From Trichobilharzia regenti (taxonomy: Eukaryota; Platyhelminthes; Trematoda; Strigeidida; Schistosomatidae): DNA of 64,000 nucleotides. A program made the position numbers and the translations under genes. Shown here one piece after another: positions 22,160 to 35,074 of the stretch. Numbering within the stretch: the stretch's first letter is position 1; each line of letters starts with the position of its first letter. The notes beneath the pieces were generated by a model. That model was not told where the DNA came from. It was given only the letters and a program-made list of their open reading frames with translations, and searched no databases. The DNA is taken from contig OX235263.1 of the NCBI GenBank assembly GCA_944472135.2, positions 7,175,517-7,239,516 on the forward strand. The letters are read 5' to 3'.

Positions 22160-23797
22160 CCTTGGTTTACGTTAGCACAGCAATCTCTGAAGGCAGTCAA
22201 GATGCTGAAATCTGGAAAAGCAGCAGGACCAGACGGAATCCCAGTAGAAGCATTGAAAATGGAGCTAGAGACATCAGCGGATTTGATGACACCACTACTG
22301 AAGAAGGCGTGGAAAGTGGATTAGGTACCTGCGGATTGAAAGAAAGGCTACTTATTCAAACTACAAAAGAAAGGGGAATTAGGTCAATGTGAGAACTGGC
22401 GCGCCACTATGCTTCTGTTCATCCCGAGGGAAATACTAAGTTTCATCATCATCCTGGAGAGAACCAAACAAGCCCTGGATGATAACTTCAACCGGAAGGG
22501 GCTGGATTCAGGAGGAACAAGTCATGCATCGATCAAATCGCCACAATACGGATCATCATTGAACAAAGCTTGGAATGGCAGTCACCTCTCCGACTCACTC
22601 AACTTCGTCGACTTTGAAAAAGCATTCAATAGCGTTGATCGAGTGGTCATTTGGCAACTACTTGGCTACTACCGAGGGGTGCCATCGACAATTATACATC
22701 TCATCCAACAGTTATACGACAATGCTGCATGCCAAGTAATCCACAACAGGAAACTCACAGAATCTTTCGAAGTGAAGACGGGAGTAAGACAAGGCCAGCT
22801 GGTTGGCTGCCTGATATCTCCAGTGATTATCCTGATTGCGGTAGACTGGATAATGCGATAGAGAGACAGACAACAGCGGGCAGCGAGGAAGCAGACATAA
22901 AATGGACCCACACAAAAATCCTGGAGGATCTGTATTTCGACGATGATATATGTCTGATTTCACACAAAATGGAAGATATGCAAGTGAAAAGCAGCAAGTT
23001 GACTGAGGAGGAAGCATCACAGATAGGAATTCAGTTGAATATAGAGAAAACGGAGTTAGGGGATGAAGATTCCTGGCCAACACGAACACCAACAGCAACA
23101 GCAACGACGACAGACAACAATCAGCATATATGGGAGAAATCCTAAAGAACTAATCTCCTCTACCCACCTGGGAAGCATCGTTTCAACTACAGGCGGGCGG
23201 AACTGGTGAATATATCAAAGTGAGAATCAAGAAAATAAGGTAAGCTTTCATCACTCTCAAGTCTGTGTGGAGGAGATCAACAGCACTACTCAGCATGAAG
23301 ATGAAAACCAGATCCGGATTTTCAACTCCAATGTGAAGTCAGTGCTACTATACGGATCAGAGACTTGGCGTGTCAAAAAGAGCACTTCAAACAAATTACA
23401 TACCTTCACCAACAGGTGTTTTCGCTCAATACTTTTCTCAAGATCAGATGACCAGCCAGAAAAGATCAGCAACAGAGATCTCTGGGAGCGAACCAACCCA
23501 ACAGGAACCGATTGTGCAACAAATATGCAGGACGAAATGGAGGTGGATTGGCTGGCCATACTCTGAGAAAACAAACCGTCATCAAGTGACATCACTAGAC
23601 AGGCCCTCAAGTGGAATTCGAAAGGGAATCGGAGAGTTGGTCGTCAGTGTAAGGGTAACTTGTAGGAGGTGATGTGAAGAGGAGATGAAAGCATGTGGGT
23701 AAATGTGGAGCCAAGTGAAAACGTTGGCAGAAAACCAAACTCAACTGAGACGTGCTGCCGAAGCTCTACGTTCCTCTGGGAACTAAAGGGAACAATA
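22160..23797 (+). mobile_element. RTE-clade retrotransposon, 5'-truncated, RT to 3' end
   Basis: Starts at the first RT block (LKAVKMLKSGKAAGPDGIPV, 22186-22245). 22409-22861 is an open 150-codon RT stretch with ILSFIIILERTKQALDD, FVDFEKAFNSVDR (motif A) and VKTGVRQG. 22900-22960 carries motif C as LYFDDDICLISHKMED, where the normal FADD is FDDD. The C-terminus includes RSTTALLSMK-like sequence, TKWRWIGWPYSEKTN, SLDRPSSGIRKGIGELVV and the terminal CTACGTTCCTCTGGGAAC box, then AACAATAATAATAG. Frameshifted but complete from RT to 3' end. This is the subfamily also seen at 4290, 11626, 35075 and 54688. Confidence 0.85.
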
Positions 23798-24039
23798 ATA
23801 ATAGAAAGTAATAATAGGAAGTAGACAACTTCCCTTGACATACAGCGTCCTGCTTTTTTCCTGAGAAATAAGAATACAGCCAGTCAACAACCCGACACTC
23901 AGTTTAAGTTCTAGCAAGCTTATTTAACAAGATATCCTTTGGTAACACCGAGTCAAAAGTTGATGTATGATCTAGGAAAGTGCAGGGAACAAATTTAATC
24001 AAACAAATTTATTGACTTTCTATCGAGTTAACAATTTGA

Positions 24040-24435
24040 AGGATTGACATCCATTCCACTCGCTCTCACACATTCTGAGCATTTCTGTGCCGTATCTCCT
24101 CAATTTTTCGCCTATTCGGGCAGCCTTCTCTCCAAGCTTCGTATATCTATGAACATTTCATGTTCCCATTCTTATTTTTGCTTTCATTGGAAGAAGATAT
24201 ATCAGTTGACAACTGGCTTTTCGAAGGCTTTCACCAGCCCGTGTCATTTCGTGTCTCTGCAATTCCAGTGAGAAATAATGTTTTTAAAAATATATTCCTC
24301 ATGAATTGATTTTCTTAGGTACGGTCGCTAACCCTCCCTCTTTTCCTAGGCTTAGAACCACCTAGGAAAGTAGAGAGCTAGTAAACTACACCAGGTGGAT
24401 TGAATCACCGGGTTACCCAAATTTATATCCAACAT
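24040..24435 (-). mobile_element. RTE 5' end fragment (leader and endonuclease start)
   Basis: The minus strand repeats the 5' end of the 75-2450 RTE copy: a leader with CTAGGTGGTTCTAAGCC, the segment around GAAAGCCTTCGAAAAGCC, then an endonuclease start (MKARI-like, KAARIGEKLRRYG). It stops after about 60 codons at 24045. This is a rare 5'-end fragment among mainly 3' fragments. Confidence 0.6.
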
Positions 24436-24771
24436 ACTGCATGTAATTCTCTCTGTTCCTTCTTGTTTTGACCATTCCGTAATATCTTTGAAGTGAGTCA
24501 CTCAATATGCTCATGCATTTTTCTAATTCACTTTCAACCCACTGCTGTGATGTGCATACCTCAGCAAGGAAGGAGTAATACCTACCATAAGGGATTATTA
24601 TTTTATTCTTCAGATTTTCTTTCGATTGGATACTAGTCAGTATCTAGTGTAATGTGTCTAGTCCTTTGGTTGTTTGATACAGACTGAATTCTATCAGTCA
24701 ATGTTGTTTGCAATTTGGACACCATTGTAGGTAGGTCGCCATAACCGTGCACTGTACTTCGAATTGTTGAT

Positions 24772-24915
24772 ATGAGATGCCTGGAGGCAATCGGCCACAG
24801 GAAGCCATGTCTGACCTAGGTAGGTTTCGTTTGAGTTAACACTTACCAGCCAGTCAACAAGGCGTATCTGCAACCACCTTGAAGGAACTCATGTCCGTTC
24901 TGAAAAATTATCCAA
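24772..24915 (-). mobile_element. F3 repeat (tRNA-like/hammerhead-like family), inverted partner
   Basis: Minus strand: GACATGAGTTCCTTCAAGG, GATACGCCTTG, then CTGGTAAGTGTTAACTCAAACGAAAC and the GGCTTCCTGTGGCC tail of family F3. It stands about 45 bases from a plus-strand copy at 24960, as an inverted pair. The stem-loop before GAAAC is eroded here. Confidence 0.6.
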
Positions 24916-24959
24916 TACAGTAGTCATACAGGATATCAGTTGCGATCTGGAATAGCTCT

Positions 24960-25123
24960 GAATTCAGCACTCACTGAGTGACGCAGGTTCAAATCTCAGA
25001 CATGAGTTGCTTCAAGGTTGCAAACACGCCTTTCTGACTGACTGGTGGGAGTGTTAGCTAGCACGAAACGTAGGTACAGCCAAGGCTTCCTATAGCCGGT
25101 TGCTTCCAACCATCTAAAACCAA
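24960..25123 (+). mobile_element. F3 repeat
   Basis: B-box-like GCAGGTTCAAATCTCAG (24987-25003), GACATGAGTTGCTTC, then CTGACTGACTGGTGGGAG, a TAGCTAGCACGAAAC segment and the CCAAGGCTTCC tail. Relatives occur at 24772 (minus), 51785, 52825, 53755 (minus) and 54015. Confidence 0.65.
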
Positions 25124-25598
25124 AAATTCTCCCTCTTTAGACAGCACTGCGTCACATGATGATATACTACAGGTTGCTAATTTCTATGAAGATTCTATGT
25201 GGATGATAAGAAAACATTTTGAAATCAATAACGCTGAGAGTTCTGTATATTGTGTAGACATTTTGTTCAGAATAACGCCATTATTATTATTATTACTGTT
25301 ATGAATCACTCCTCTGTACACCAACCTAACTTTGATTTTTGGGCGTATTTTATTGTAAAATTCAGATCGATGCGAATTACTGACTCCTTAAAAACAAAAT
25401 AACTCATTTACTGTTTCTCTAAATTGTTTAAATCAATTATTGTTATTGTTTATATATATCAGCGGTCAGTTCGAACCAGAACTCAAGTTAAAAACAATGT
25501 GCCATACTTAATTCTTCGGGAAAAATTCAAAATGCCACCGTCTTTACTTCTTTACATGCCTAATTACAGGCAAGTGATAAACTACTAAGCACTTGAAT

Positions 25599-26910
25599 TT
25601 AATAGACAAAAGACCAGTGGTTCAGCGAAGAGTCTCTTCTCGACGGTGGCGAATTCATTTTCATAACTGTACAATCGAAAATGTATATAAGGTTGTTTTG
25701 TATGTATGTGTGGGTACAATAAATTTGTCTAACAAAAATACATTTCGTAAGTTCAGATGAATTGGATGTTGATACAAGAGGGTAGTAACAAAAGTGATGA
25801 GTTGTCACAAATGATTGTTAAATAAGAGTTACGTAATAACGTGAATAGTTTGATGAAAGAGTTGTGCACAGGGTGTACATGGAAACAAAATAATATACAG
25901 AATTACACAAGGGTTTTAAGTAGTTAGAAAAAAATAAGCATACAAGTAAAAGTTAAGTAAAATCAACGGAGTTGTTACCATGAGAGTAGAAGTTGTTGGA
26001 TAATTTCTTTTGGTATGCATAGTTCTAGTTCTTCCAAATGAATGGCTAGGGCTTCTGCAATGCAAAGAAGACGGAAACGTATTGTCTTTGTCAGGTTGTT
26101 CCTCACTTTGAAGATTACTTTGAAGCAGGAGGCGTTGTTGAGATGGAATGACCAGTGTTGACGAAATGTTCGATTATTGCACTCCTTATACGACCACTAC
26201 TTCCTTTCTGCAGCCATGCTGGGTAGTGTTCTTTGACCCTTTTTGACAAGATGCGTGTTGAACGACCGATGTACCTGGCTCCACATCAACAGGTGAACCG
26301 ATATATACACACAGAAATGGTCAGGTGCGGGATCTTCTCCTTTGGGCTTCTGCAGATCAGCGGGTGACTGGAGAACACTAATCTTAATGTTGTCGTAAAG
26401 AAAGTTCTTCTTAAAGAAGTGGGAGTTCTCCTCCTAAGGAAATCATTGAGTAGGTCACCTTTGAAGTCGAGGTTCACACAAGGTATCCTTTTTGGCACGG
26501 ATAATGTCTCTTGCTTTTATATTTCCTGTTTGATGTTTTTGTCTACGAATCTTGATGGATAACCGTTTTGTATGAAGATTTCTTTCAGGAAGTGTAGTTC
26601 TTTTTCCAGGGTATCAGGGCTGCAGATCAAGCATTCGATTCATCTGAACTTACTAGATGTATTTCCGTTTTATTACGTAACTCTTCTTTAACAATCATTT
26701 GTGACAACTCATCACTTTTGTTACTACCCTCTTGTATCAACATCCAATTCATCTGAACTTACGAAATGTATTTTTGTTAGACAAATTTATTGTACCCACA
26801 CATACATACAAAACAACCTTATATACATTTTCGATTGTACAGTTATGAAAATGAATTCGCCACCGTCGAGAAGAGACTCTTCGCTGAACTACTGGTCTTC
26901 TGTCTATTAA
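25599..26910 (-). mobile_element. PLE tail flanked by 241-bp inverted repeats
   Basis: Arms 25599-25839 and 26670-26910 are inverted copies with about three mismatches. Between them the minus strand (26498-25980) encodes PLE C-terminal sequence: KRIPCVNLDFKGDLLNDFLR, VCIYRFTC, then (after a stop) CGARYIGRSTRILSKRVKEH, a GIY-YIG core with intact YIG, and a C-terminal block to about 25980. A partial direct duplication (ATTCATCTGAACTTAC at 26637 and 26748) sits at the right junction. The RT is lost. Near-identity of the arms suggests a recent event or arms copied in one insertion. Confidence 0.85.
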
Positions 26911-27900
26911 TGTTTGAGTGGGAATTTTCATGAACTTAAATTTACGATAAAGATAATTCAAATTAAAACACACATAAACAGTATGACAGAACCACTGAAC
27001 ATCGTGAAATCAACCATATGATACATTTAGTAGCCTGATGTAAGCATTAAATCCGTCTTAATTGGTGAAGTTGTATAATAGCTTAAACATTTTGGAACTG
27101 ATATATTCAAGAGCATAATTTCTCTTGGATCATGGTATCAAGTCGGACAATGGGAAACGAGAAGACAGGGATATCGTGGACCAACCGATGTGAAGAACCT
27201 AGAAGACCTGGATTTCGCGCACCGTTGATTTATTTTTGATGTCACACAAATTCGAAGACTTACAAGCGAAAACCCACCGACAAACTGGTCGAAGAAGCAG
27301 CCGGCAAAGACAGGACTCCAGGTGAACATAGGTGAACAAGACGGAGTTTATGAAAATAACCAACCAACAACTACAACAACAACAGCAACATCCAGCGCCA
27401 GTCACCATCAACGGGAGGAATTTGAAAGAGGTTACTTCATTCACTCACTTATCTAGGGAGCATTGTTTCAACTACAGGCAGGAGGAACGGACGAGGATGT
27501 CAAATCAAGGGAGAATCGGGAAGGCGAGAATTACATTCACTCATCAACCTGAAACCAATCTGGAAATCCTCTCCATTTCTCAGTATCAACAACAAAATTC
27601 AATCGGATTTTCAATACAAACAATGTCAAGTCAGTCAGTCAGTCAGTTCTTCTATACGAAACGGATGGGAAACTTGGCGGGCGGGTGACAAAGAATATTT
27701 CCACCAACAGCCTGTTGCAGACGTTACCTTTATCAACCAACAACTGTCTTCGCTGGATCTATACTGAAGATCAGATGGCCAGGCCGGGCCGGAAAGAATC
27801 ACCAACTATGGGAAACTATGGGCACAACCAAACAAAACCAGAACCAATCAATCGACCAACAAATATGCAGGAGAAAGTGGGTGGAGATGGATTGGACACT

Positions 27901-28561
27901 GTCTGTCTGTTTTCGACATAGAACTTTGCACAAATGTGCGGAAGTTCAAGTCGCCACATTCCGTGTAGCACGCGAAGCAAGAGAAGAAAGTACAAGAAAA
28001 GCATAATAGAAACAGTGAGCAGAGGTGTGAGACAAAGGAGTAATAAATAAATACAAAACAGTTTCATTGAAGATCATAAGTCACAGGGAGTGGATGCATC
28101 TGCGCCACTGAGAACGATTTTGAGCCATGTCACCAATTGTTTCCAACCATAGATTTTTGCCGTCCCGAGGACCCCAGCCTGGAAGTCTACACCTTCCTAC
28201 GTGGCTTAGACCAACTGTTGTGGATTTCATTGACTGATGCCAAGTTTTTGTTTGACCGCCGCTAGCTTTTTTCCAGCCTGACCCTATATCCGCTAACATA
28301 GCTCGTCGAGGGAGGCGATGACTTGGCATACGTAACACATGTCCTAACCATCTCAGTCGATGTAGCTTCACGACTTCGTCGATTGATTTCCCCTGTTTAC
28401 CTAGAACTCTACGCCTAACCTCCATGTTGCTCACCTTATTATGCCACTTTACACGGGAAATAGAACGCAGGCACCTATGATCAAAGGTAGCTAGTCTTTT
28501 CATGTCTTCCACTCTCAGTGGCCAGGTCTCACAACCATAAAGGAGGACGGAGCGGACTGAA
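27901..28561 (-). mobile_element. 5'-truncated LINE nested in RTE copy, 12-bp TSD
   Basis: GGATTGGACACT occurs at 27889-27900 and 28562-28573, and the RTE tail reads continuously across the two if the insert is removed. The insert reads on the minus strand as the C-terminus of another LINE family followed by a 3' untranslated tail ending in a short ACAG repeat. Being 5'-truncated and flanked by a TSD, it is a product of target-primed reverse transcription and postdates the RTE copy. Confidence 0.9.
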
Positions 28562-28566
28562 GGATT
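28081..28566 (-). CDS. LINE reverse transcriptase C-terminal fragment (open)
   Basis: About 160 uninterrupted codons: VRSVLLYGCETWPLRVEDMK, RLATFDHRCLRSISRVKWHN, VLGKQGKSIDEVVKLHRLRW, HVLRMPSHRLPRRAM, PGWGPRDGKNLWLETIGD, QWRRCIHSL and a stop at 28081. This is the post-RT C-terminal domain common to RTE-type schistosome LINEs (LLYG-E-W block, then RRLRWLGH-like). RT proper is absent because of 5' truncation. The first dozen codons of the frame (upstream of 28566) belong to the flanking RTE read antisense. A decayed copy lies at 29985-30720. Confidence 0.8.
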   Translation of the reverse strand, partial: NPSVRSVLLYGCETWPLRVEDMKRLATFDHRCLRSISRVKWHNKVSNMEVRRRVLGKQGKSIDEVVKLHRLRWLGHVLRMPSHRLPRRAMLADIGSGWKKASGGQTKTWHQSMKSTTVGLSHVGRCRLPGWGPRDGKNLWLETIGDMAQNRSQWRRCIHSL

Positions 28567-29029
28567 GGACACTAGCTCGCTGAGGAGGCGGCTGGGTGAC
28601 ATAGCGCGCGCGTCAGGCCATTGCTCGAGTGGGACCAGGCCGAAAGGGAAGCTCGCGGCGAGTGGGACGTCAGTGCAAGGGTGACATGGAGGAGATCGTG
28701 TGAAGAGGAGTTGAGACAGTTTGGACTTACATGGATGCAGGTAAAATGTACAGCAGAAGGCAGAAGCAAGTGGAGACGTACAGTTGAGTCCCTATGTTCC
28801 ACTAGGAACCCAAGGGAACAATAATAATAATAATAATGTAATGTAATAAGTTCTCATCTTTTCGCAATGGTGCGATATTACTGTTACTATTATTTCATTA
28901 TCCGTTAGTTTCCCAGTAAACGAAGGTGAATATGGCAGCTATCTAGCGGTAATAATAACATCAGTTTAGATGAGTGGATATATATATATATTTCAAGTTT
29001 CAAGTCACGGAAGAGGACAGTTAATGGCC

Positions 29030-29240
29030 GATGACATGACATGGCTGTTGTGCTAAATATCGCGAATTGACAAAAGTTGGAACTCATAGACTGGTCCCTA
29101 AGTCCTGTTCCAGAGGCTGGAACAGGCTGGTCTACCAACTCGTTATGTAACTTGGATCTCCTCGTTTCGAACCCCATTGAGTGAATACTGATGAAGAATC
29201 TCAAACTGGTTTTTCTGACTAATATCAACTTGTGACCAAA
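29030..29240 (+). mobile_element. F2 repeat, truncated
   Basis: CCGATGACATGACATGGCTG, then CTAAATATCGCGAATTG, AAAGTTGGAACTCATAGACTGG, a B-box-like CTCGTTTCGAACCCC (29160-29174) and CTGATGAAGAATCTCAAACTGG. The usual GGACGAAAC is lost here. Other copies appear at 30805, 34620, 37225, 38070, 43090, 44720, 46830, 47650, 49340, 56790 and 62350. Confidence 0.65.
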
Positions 29241-29984
29241 AGTGCCCATGTTTTCTATGATCTACGTAAACTTCAGTAGGACAGCACAAAGAAAATCTTC
29301 TTACTATCTGTAAAGAACATTTTTTGAAAGGGTTACAAGACTTCTATGAGACTTTTCAATAAATATCGCCTAGAAACCAATTGAAATCACTTTAATGTTT
29401 ATTATGTTGCCGAAAAGACGCATAGGCAACAGGGAAACAAAACCAATGTCATCTACAAGTTGAAAATGAAATCACTGGGAAAAATATATCAGTGAAATTC
29501 TACATCGTCCTTATCCCTGTATTCATGAACATAAAGTGACTTTGAAAAGACATGATATGTATTTATTCATTTGTGAACGGATACAGGCGACTACCGTCGC
29601 CAAGATGACCGTGAAAATGTATACATCTTAGATGAAGGCAACACGGAGAGTGCTAATGGAATTTCCAGATACTTGATTACTCAGACGAATCCGCAATCAA
29701 CAGACACATAAATTCAGCTCAGATTTATTAAGCAATAAAATAGAAATCACATATGCCAGGGGTTAAGTATGAAACTGACACAAAATAACCAACCAATCAA
29801 TAAGTGACCAAGAAAACCCCTTGACTGACTGAGACTGAGATCCAGCATAGAGGTTCTCACAGAAGAGAACCAGTTCAAGAGAGATGAAGAGATTAAAAAG
29901 AACGATAATAAGCACAAGTGCACAGAAGAAGTAAGAATACTAACATTGAGAACCATGAGGATCCATGGATCTGGGAGACTACAA
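29241..29984. other. Unassigned DNA
   Basis: No family shared with the window was recognised. A 110-codon minus-strand frame at 29747-30079 has hydrophobic stretches but overlaps the LINE remnant at its start and shows no homology I recognise. Confidence 0.35.
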
Positions 29985-30720
29985 AGAGTGAATGCATCCG
30001 CGCCAGTGAGAACGATCTCATACCATACCACCGGTAGTCTCCAGCCGTTTGTTCTTAGAATCCTGAGGAACTCAAGCAACAGTCAGTTACTTCATGGACT
30101 GATTCTAAGTTTTAATTTGACCACCACCTCTAACTCTATCCCAGCCCTATTTTATGTCAGCTAACATTACCGATATGATGATCGATATCCAGTCTGGAAA
30201 CAACCAATCAGAATTTCGCCCACGTAAGTGATCGATGTTCAGTGCAGAAATGAACCAATCAGAATTGACCCACACGGAATAACGTCCGCTAGTCTATTGA
30301 TCAGTATAAAAGACTAATTAACATATCCTTGGTGATATTTTGAATCATACATTATTGCGTAAAATATACTTCGCGGGTGTCGTTGTTATATGTTCTCGTT
30401 GAATGAGTGCGAGCTGGGGAAACAAGTGACTAGCTGTCGTATCATGTTGTTGGTGTGTAGTCAAGCGATAGTCGTGATCAGTAGGTCGATGCCCAACTCG
30501 GCATCCCTATTTCGCAACTCAATGTTTTGCAAAGCATAACCATTGCTCGTCGAGGAAGTCAGTGGTTCGGCATGCGCATCCCATATCCTAGTCATCTGAA
30601 TCAATGTGGTACTTCACAACCTCATTGACTGGCTCACCCTTCTTTACCTAACACTCTAAGCTTAACCTCGATATTACTTAATCACATTGTACCAATGAAC
30701 ATGGGAGATAGAATGAAAAC
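29985..30720 (-). mobile_element. Decayed LINE C-terminus, interrupted by an LTR-like insertion
   Basis: Nucleotide-level relative of 28081-28500: both contain GATGCATC/GAATGCATC...CGCCA(C/G)TGAGAACGAT, the CTAACAT segment, GCTCGTCGAGG and the TTACCTA block in the same order and strand. In this copy the segment between CTAACATT (30161-30168) and GCTCGTCGAGG (30545) is expanded by about 372 bp. No open frame remains. Confidence 0.7.
30169..30540 (+). mobile_element. LTR-like or other promoter-bearing insertion
   Basis: Absent from the paralogous LINE segment at 28290, so it is an insertion. CATT borders it on both sides (30165-30168 and 30541-30544), a possible short TSD. It contains two CCAATCAGAATT boxes (30205 and 30255 regions) and a TATA-like AGTATAAAAGACT at 30302-30314, the spacing of a Pol II promoter, as in a solo LTR. 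The ends do not start TG or end CA, so the class is uncertain. A pair of CCAATCAGA boxes also occurs at 48885-48930. Confidence 0.45.
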
Positions 30721-30804
30721 ACCTATGCTCATCAAGATAGACAGTTATTAAAGCAATGTAGAATCCTAAAACCTCAACTCACTAGTACAATCAGTAAGTT
30801 TTTA

Positions 30805-31215
30805 CGAGCTGATCACGAATTGATGTCAGTTAAAGAACTATTGAAAACCAGCACTGGAGTACTGGACAGCTGTTTCATCCCCCTAGTTTGGGAATCATCG
30901 GCAGTACTCACCCACGTGTGAGGATGGATGTCCCACCGATGACAATGGTTGGGGTCGTGCTAAATCACGAACCGGTAGAAGTTAGAATTCATGGACTGAC
31001 CATTGAATCGGGTCCCAAAGAGTGGCTGAATGGTATACTAGCTAGCTTGCCTTGTAACCGGAAGGTCATGGGTTCGAACCCCACCCTGTGGTGTGTGCGT
31101 ACTGCCGATGATTGCCAAGCTAGGGGATGAAACAGCTGTCCAGTGCTCCAATGCTGGTTTACAATGGTTCTCTAATTGATATCAATCCGTGATCAACTCA
31201 TAAAAACAAAACTAA
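30805..31215. mobile_element. F2 repeat pair in inverted orientation
   Basis: Minus-strand end about 30805-30908 and plus-strand end about 31092-31200 are inverted copies (about 85% by eye). Each carries ACTGCCGATGATT, GATGAAACAGCTGTCCAGT and the GGTTCTCTAA-type tail. Between them lies one F2 core in plus orientation with AGAAGTTAGAATTCATGGAC and the B-box-like GGGTTCGAACCCC (31071-31083). Confidence 0.7.
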
Positions 31216-31950
31216 CCTTTACAAACCAAACTATAGAAAACAATCAGTAAGCCTTGAAGATATTGGGAGAGAGAGAGAGAGAGAACAACTATACTTATAC
31301 CACAGAGTTTTACAAGTTGAGTACTATTCTTCGCCATTCAGAAGAATGAAGTTTATGCTTTTGTTATTATCCAGTGTTGACGAGTACTCCACTCCATTCA
31401 AGCATAGAAGCATAGATAGATAGACAGACAGACAGACTACAGATAAGCATCTTCTATAGCATACTGAGAATGATGAATACTCTTCATACTGTATTAATAT
31501 CATTCCAGTTGACTGACAGTTATACCCCTGACATGAATTCATGCATGCATGGATAAATCATCATTGTCCATGTATACACTTCGCTTCAAGTATGTCAACA
31601 CACGTGTTTACAGGTGGAGAATACCACTGGATTTAGACTAGGGGTGAATTCGTTTCTTTATGTGTACTTTTTAGTGGGTACTCATGTGTGTGTATGTGTA
31701 TGCGTGCTAGGGGATAACGAATGAATCAACGCGTGACTAAAAATTATTCACAATTATTCTAATTATTATTAAAAGCCATAAAAGAACATTATTCATTGTA
31801 GTAATATGCATATTAATATGGTGTATTGAAATTCTTGTGGGAAACTTCATGAAGATGTCAACAACAGTAAGAAAAATAGTTTATCAAAAACACTGGTTGA
31901 ATGCGTGATGAGTAGATTTCAGTCTGCTGGCTATCTACCTACCTATCCAT
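31216..31950. other. AT-rich spacer with short microsatellites
   Basis: Contains GA runs at 31267-31284, GATA/CAGA runs at 31411-31437 and TG-rich stretches. No gene or recognised family. Confidence 0.5.
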
Positions 31951-34345
<2,395 letters not shown>

Positions 34346-34619
34346 AACTTGTCCTCCACTCTTTTCAGAGACTACTACTGGATGGGTTAGTCAACTAGTT
34401 ATTTCTGTTTTTTTAATTTTTAATGTATTTTTGTACTTTTGGCATTTTGGAGAAGGATTACAAGAGTAAAGAGATGATAAAAAAATGAGCAGTACTCACT
34501 ATCGATTTATTACACATGTATGCGTGCGGGTGTATGTGTATGTGTGTGTGAGAGAGAGAGAGTAATTTTAAGTCAACATAACTAATAATATTGTCAAGTG
34601 CTGTATTGCAGGGTTTTGA

Positions 34620-35010
34620 TTGGTTAGAGATTTCAACTGTGAGTTGATGTCAGTTAGAGAACCAATGAACACTCATTTCGTCCTAATCTGGAACTCCTCA
34701 TCTCTAAGCACTCACTATTGTTTAAAGGCAGAACCTTCCAGGTATAAGGTGAGCCCGTAGACCATTCATATATTGAGACTCAATCCAGTGGCTCATGAAC
34801 TCTAACTTCTGCCAATTCATGATATATATATATATATATATATATATAGTTTGCCTTGTAATCGGAAGCTCCTGGTTTCGAAACCTAGTGGGTGCATGCT
34901 GTTGAAGAGTTCCAAACTGGACTGAAATAGATGTCCAGTACTCTCAGGTTTTCCATTAGTTCTGTAACTGATTTCAAATCGTGATCAAACCTGTAACTGG
35001 GAACTGATCT
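34620..35010. mobile_element. F2 inverted pair centred on a (TA)n run
   Basis: 34620-34821 is F2 in minus orientation (GTTAGAGAACCAATG at 34650, the TTTCGTCCTAATCTGGAACTC segment, CAACTTCTGCCAATTCATGA-like end). 34822-34848 is a TA run. 34849-35010 is F2 in plus orientation with B-box-like GGTTTCGAAACC and GAAGAGTTCCAAACTGGAC. The TA run lies exactly at the junction. Confidence 0.65.
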
Positions 35011-35074
35011 GTGTCATACTGATCTCAGGATTTTAATTAGTGATTATACAAGTGATTCATCAGTATAACTGATG

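Larger units (their letters stand above)
27145..28830 (+). mobile_element. RTE-clade copy (second subfamily), host of a nested LINE
   Basis: Begins inside the RT motif C block (a damaged LEDLDFA region near 27200). It continues with the KLVEEAAGKDRTPG-like stretch, NGRNLKEVTSFTHLSRE (27407-27455), a LSTNNCLRWIYTEDQM stretch and QICRRKWVEMDWT (27860-27898). It is then interrupted by a 661-bp insertion and resumes at 28574 with SARVTWRRSCEEELRQFGLT and LCSTRNPRE (28794-28820), ending AGGGAACAATAATAATAA. The same subfamily occurs at 8855 and 41398. Confidence 0.85.

Noticed and set aside
25599..26910. Twin 69-codon frames
   Set aside because: They fall in the inverted arms flanking the PLE tail and show no protein family.
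29747..30079. A 110-codon hydrophobic minus-strand frame as a membrane protein
   Set aside because: Its upstream half overlaps the decayed LINE remnant and there is no recognisable family or conserved start context.
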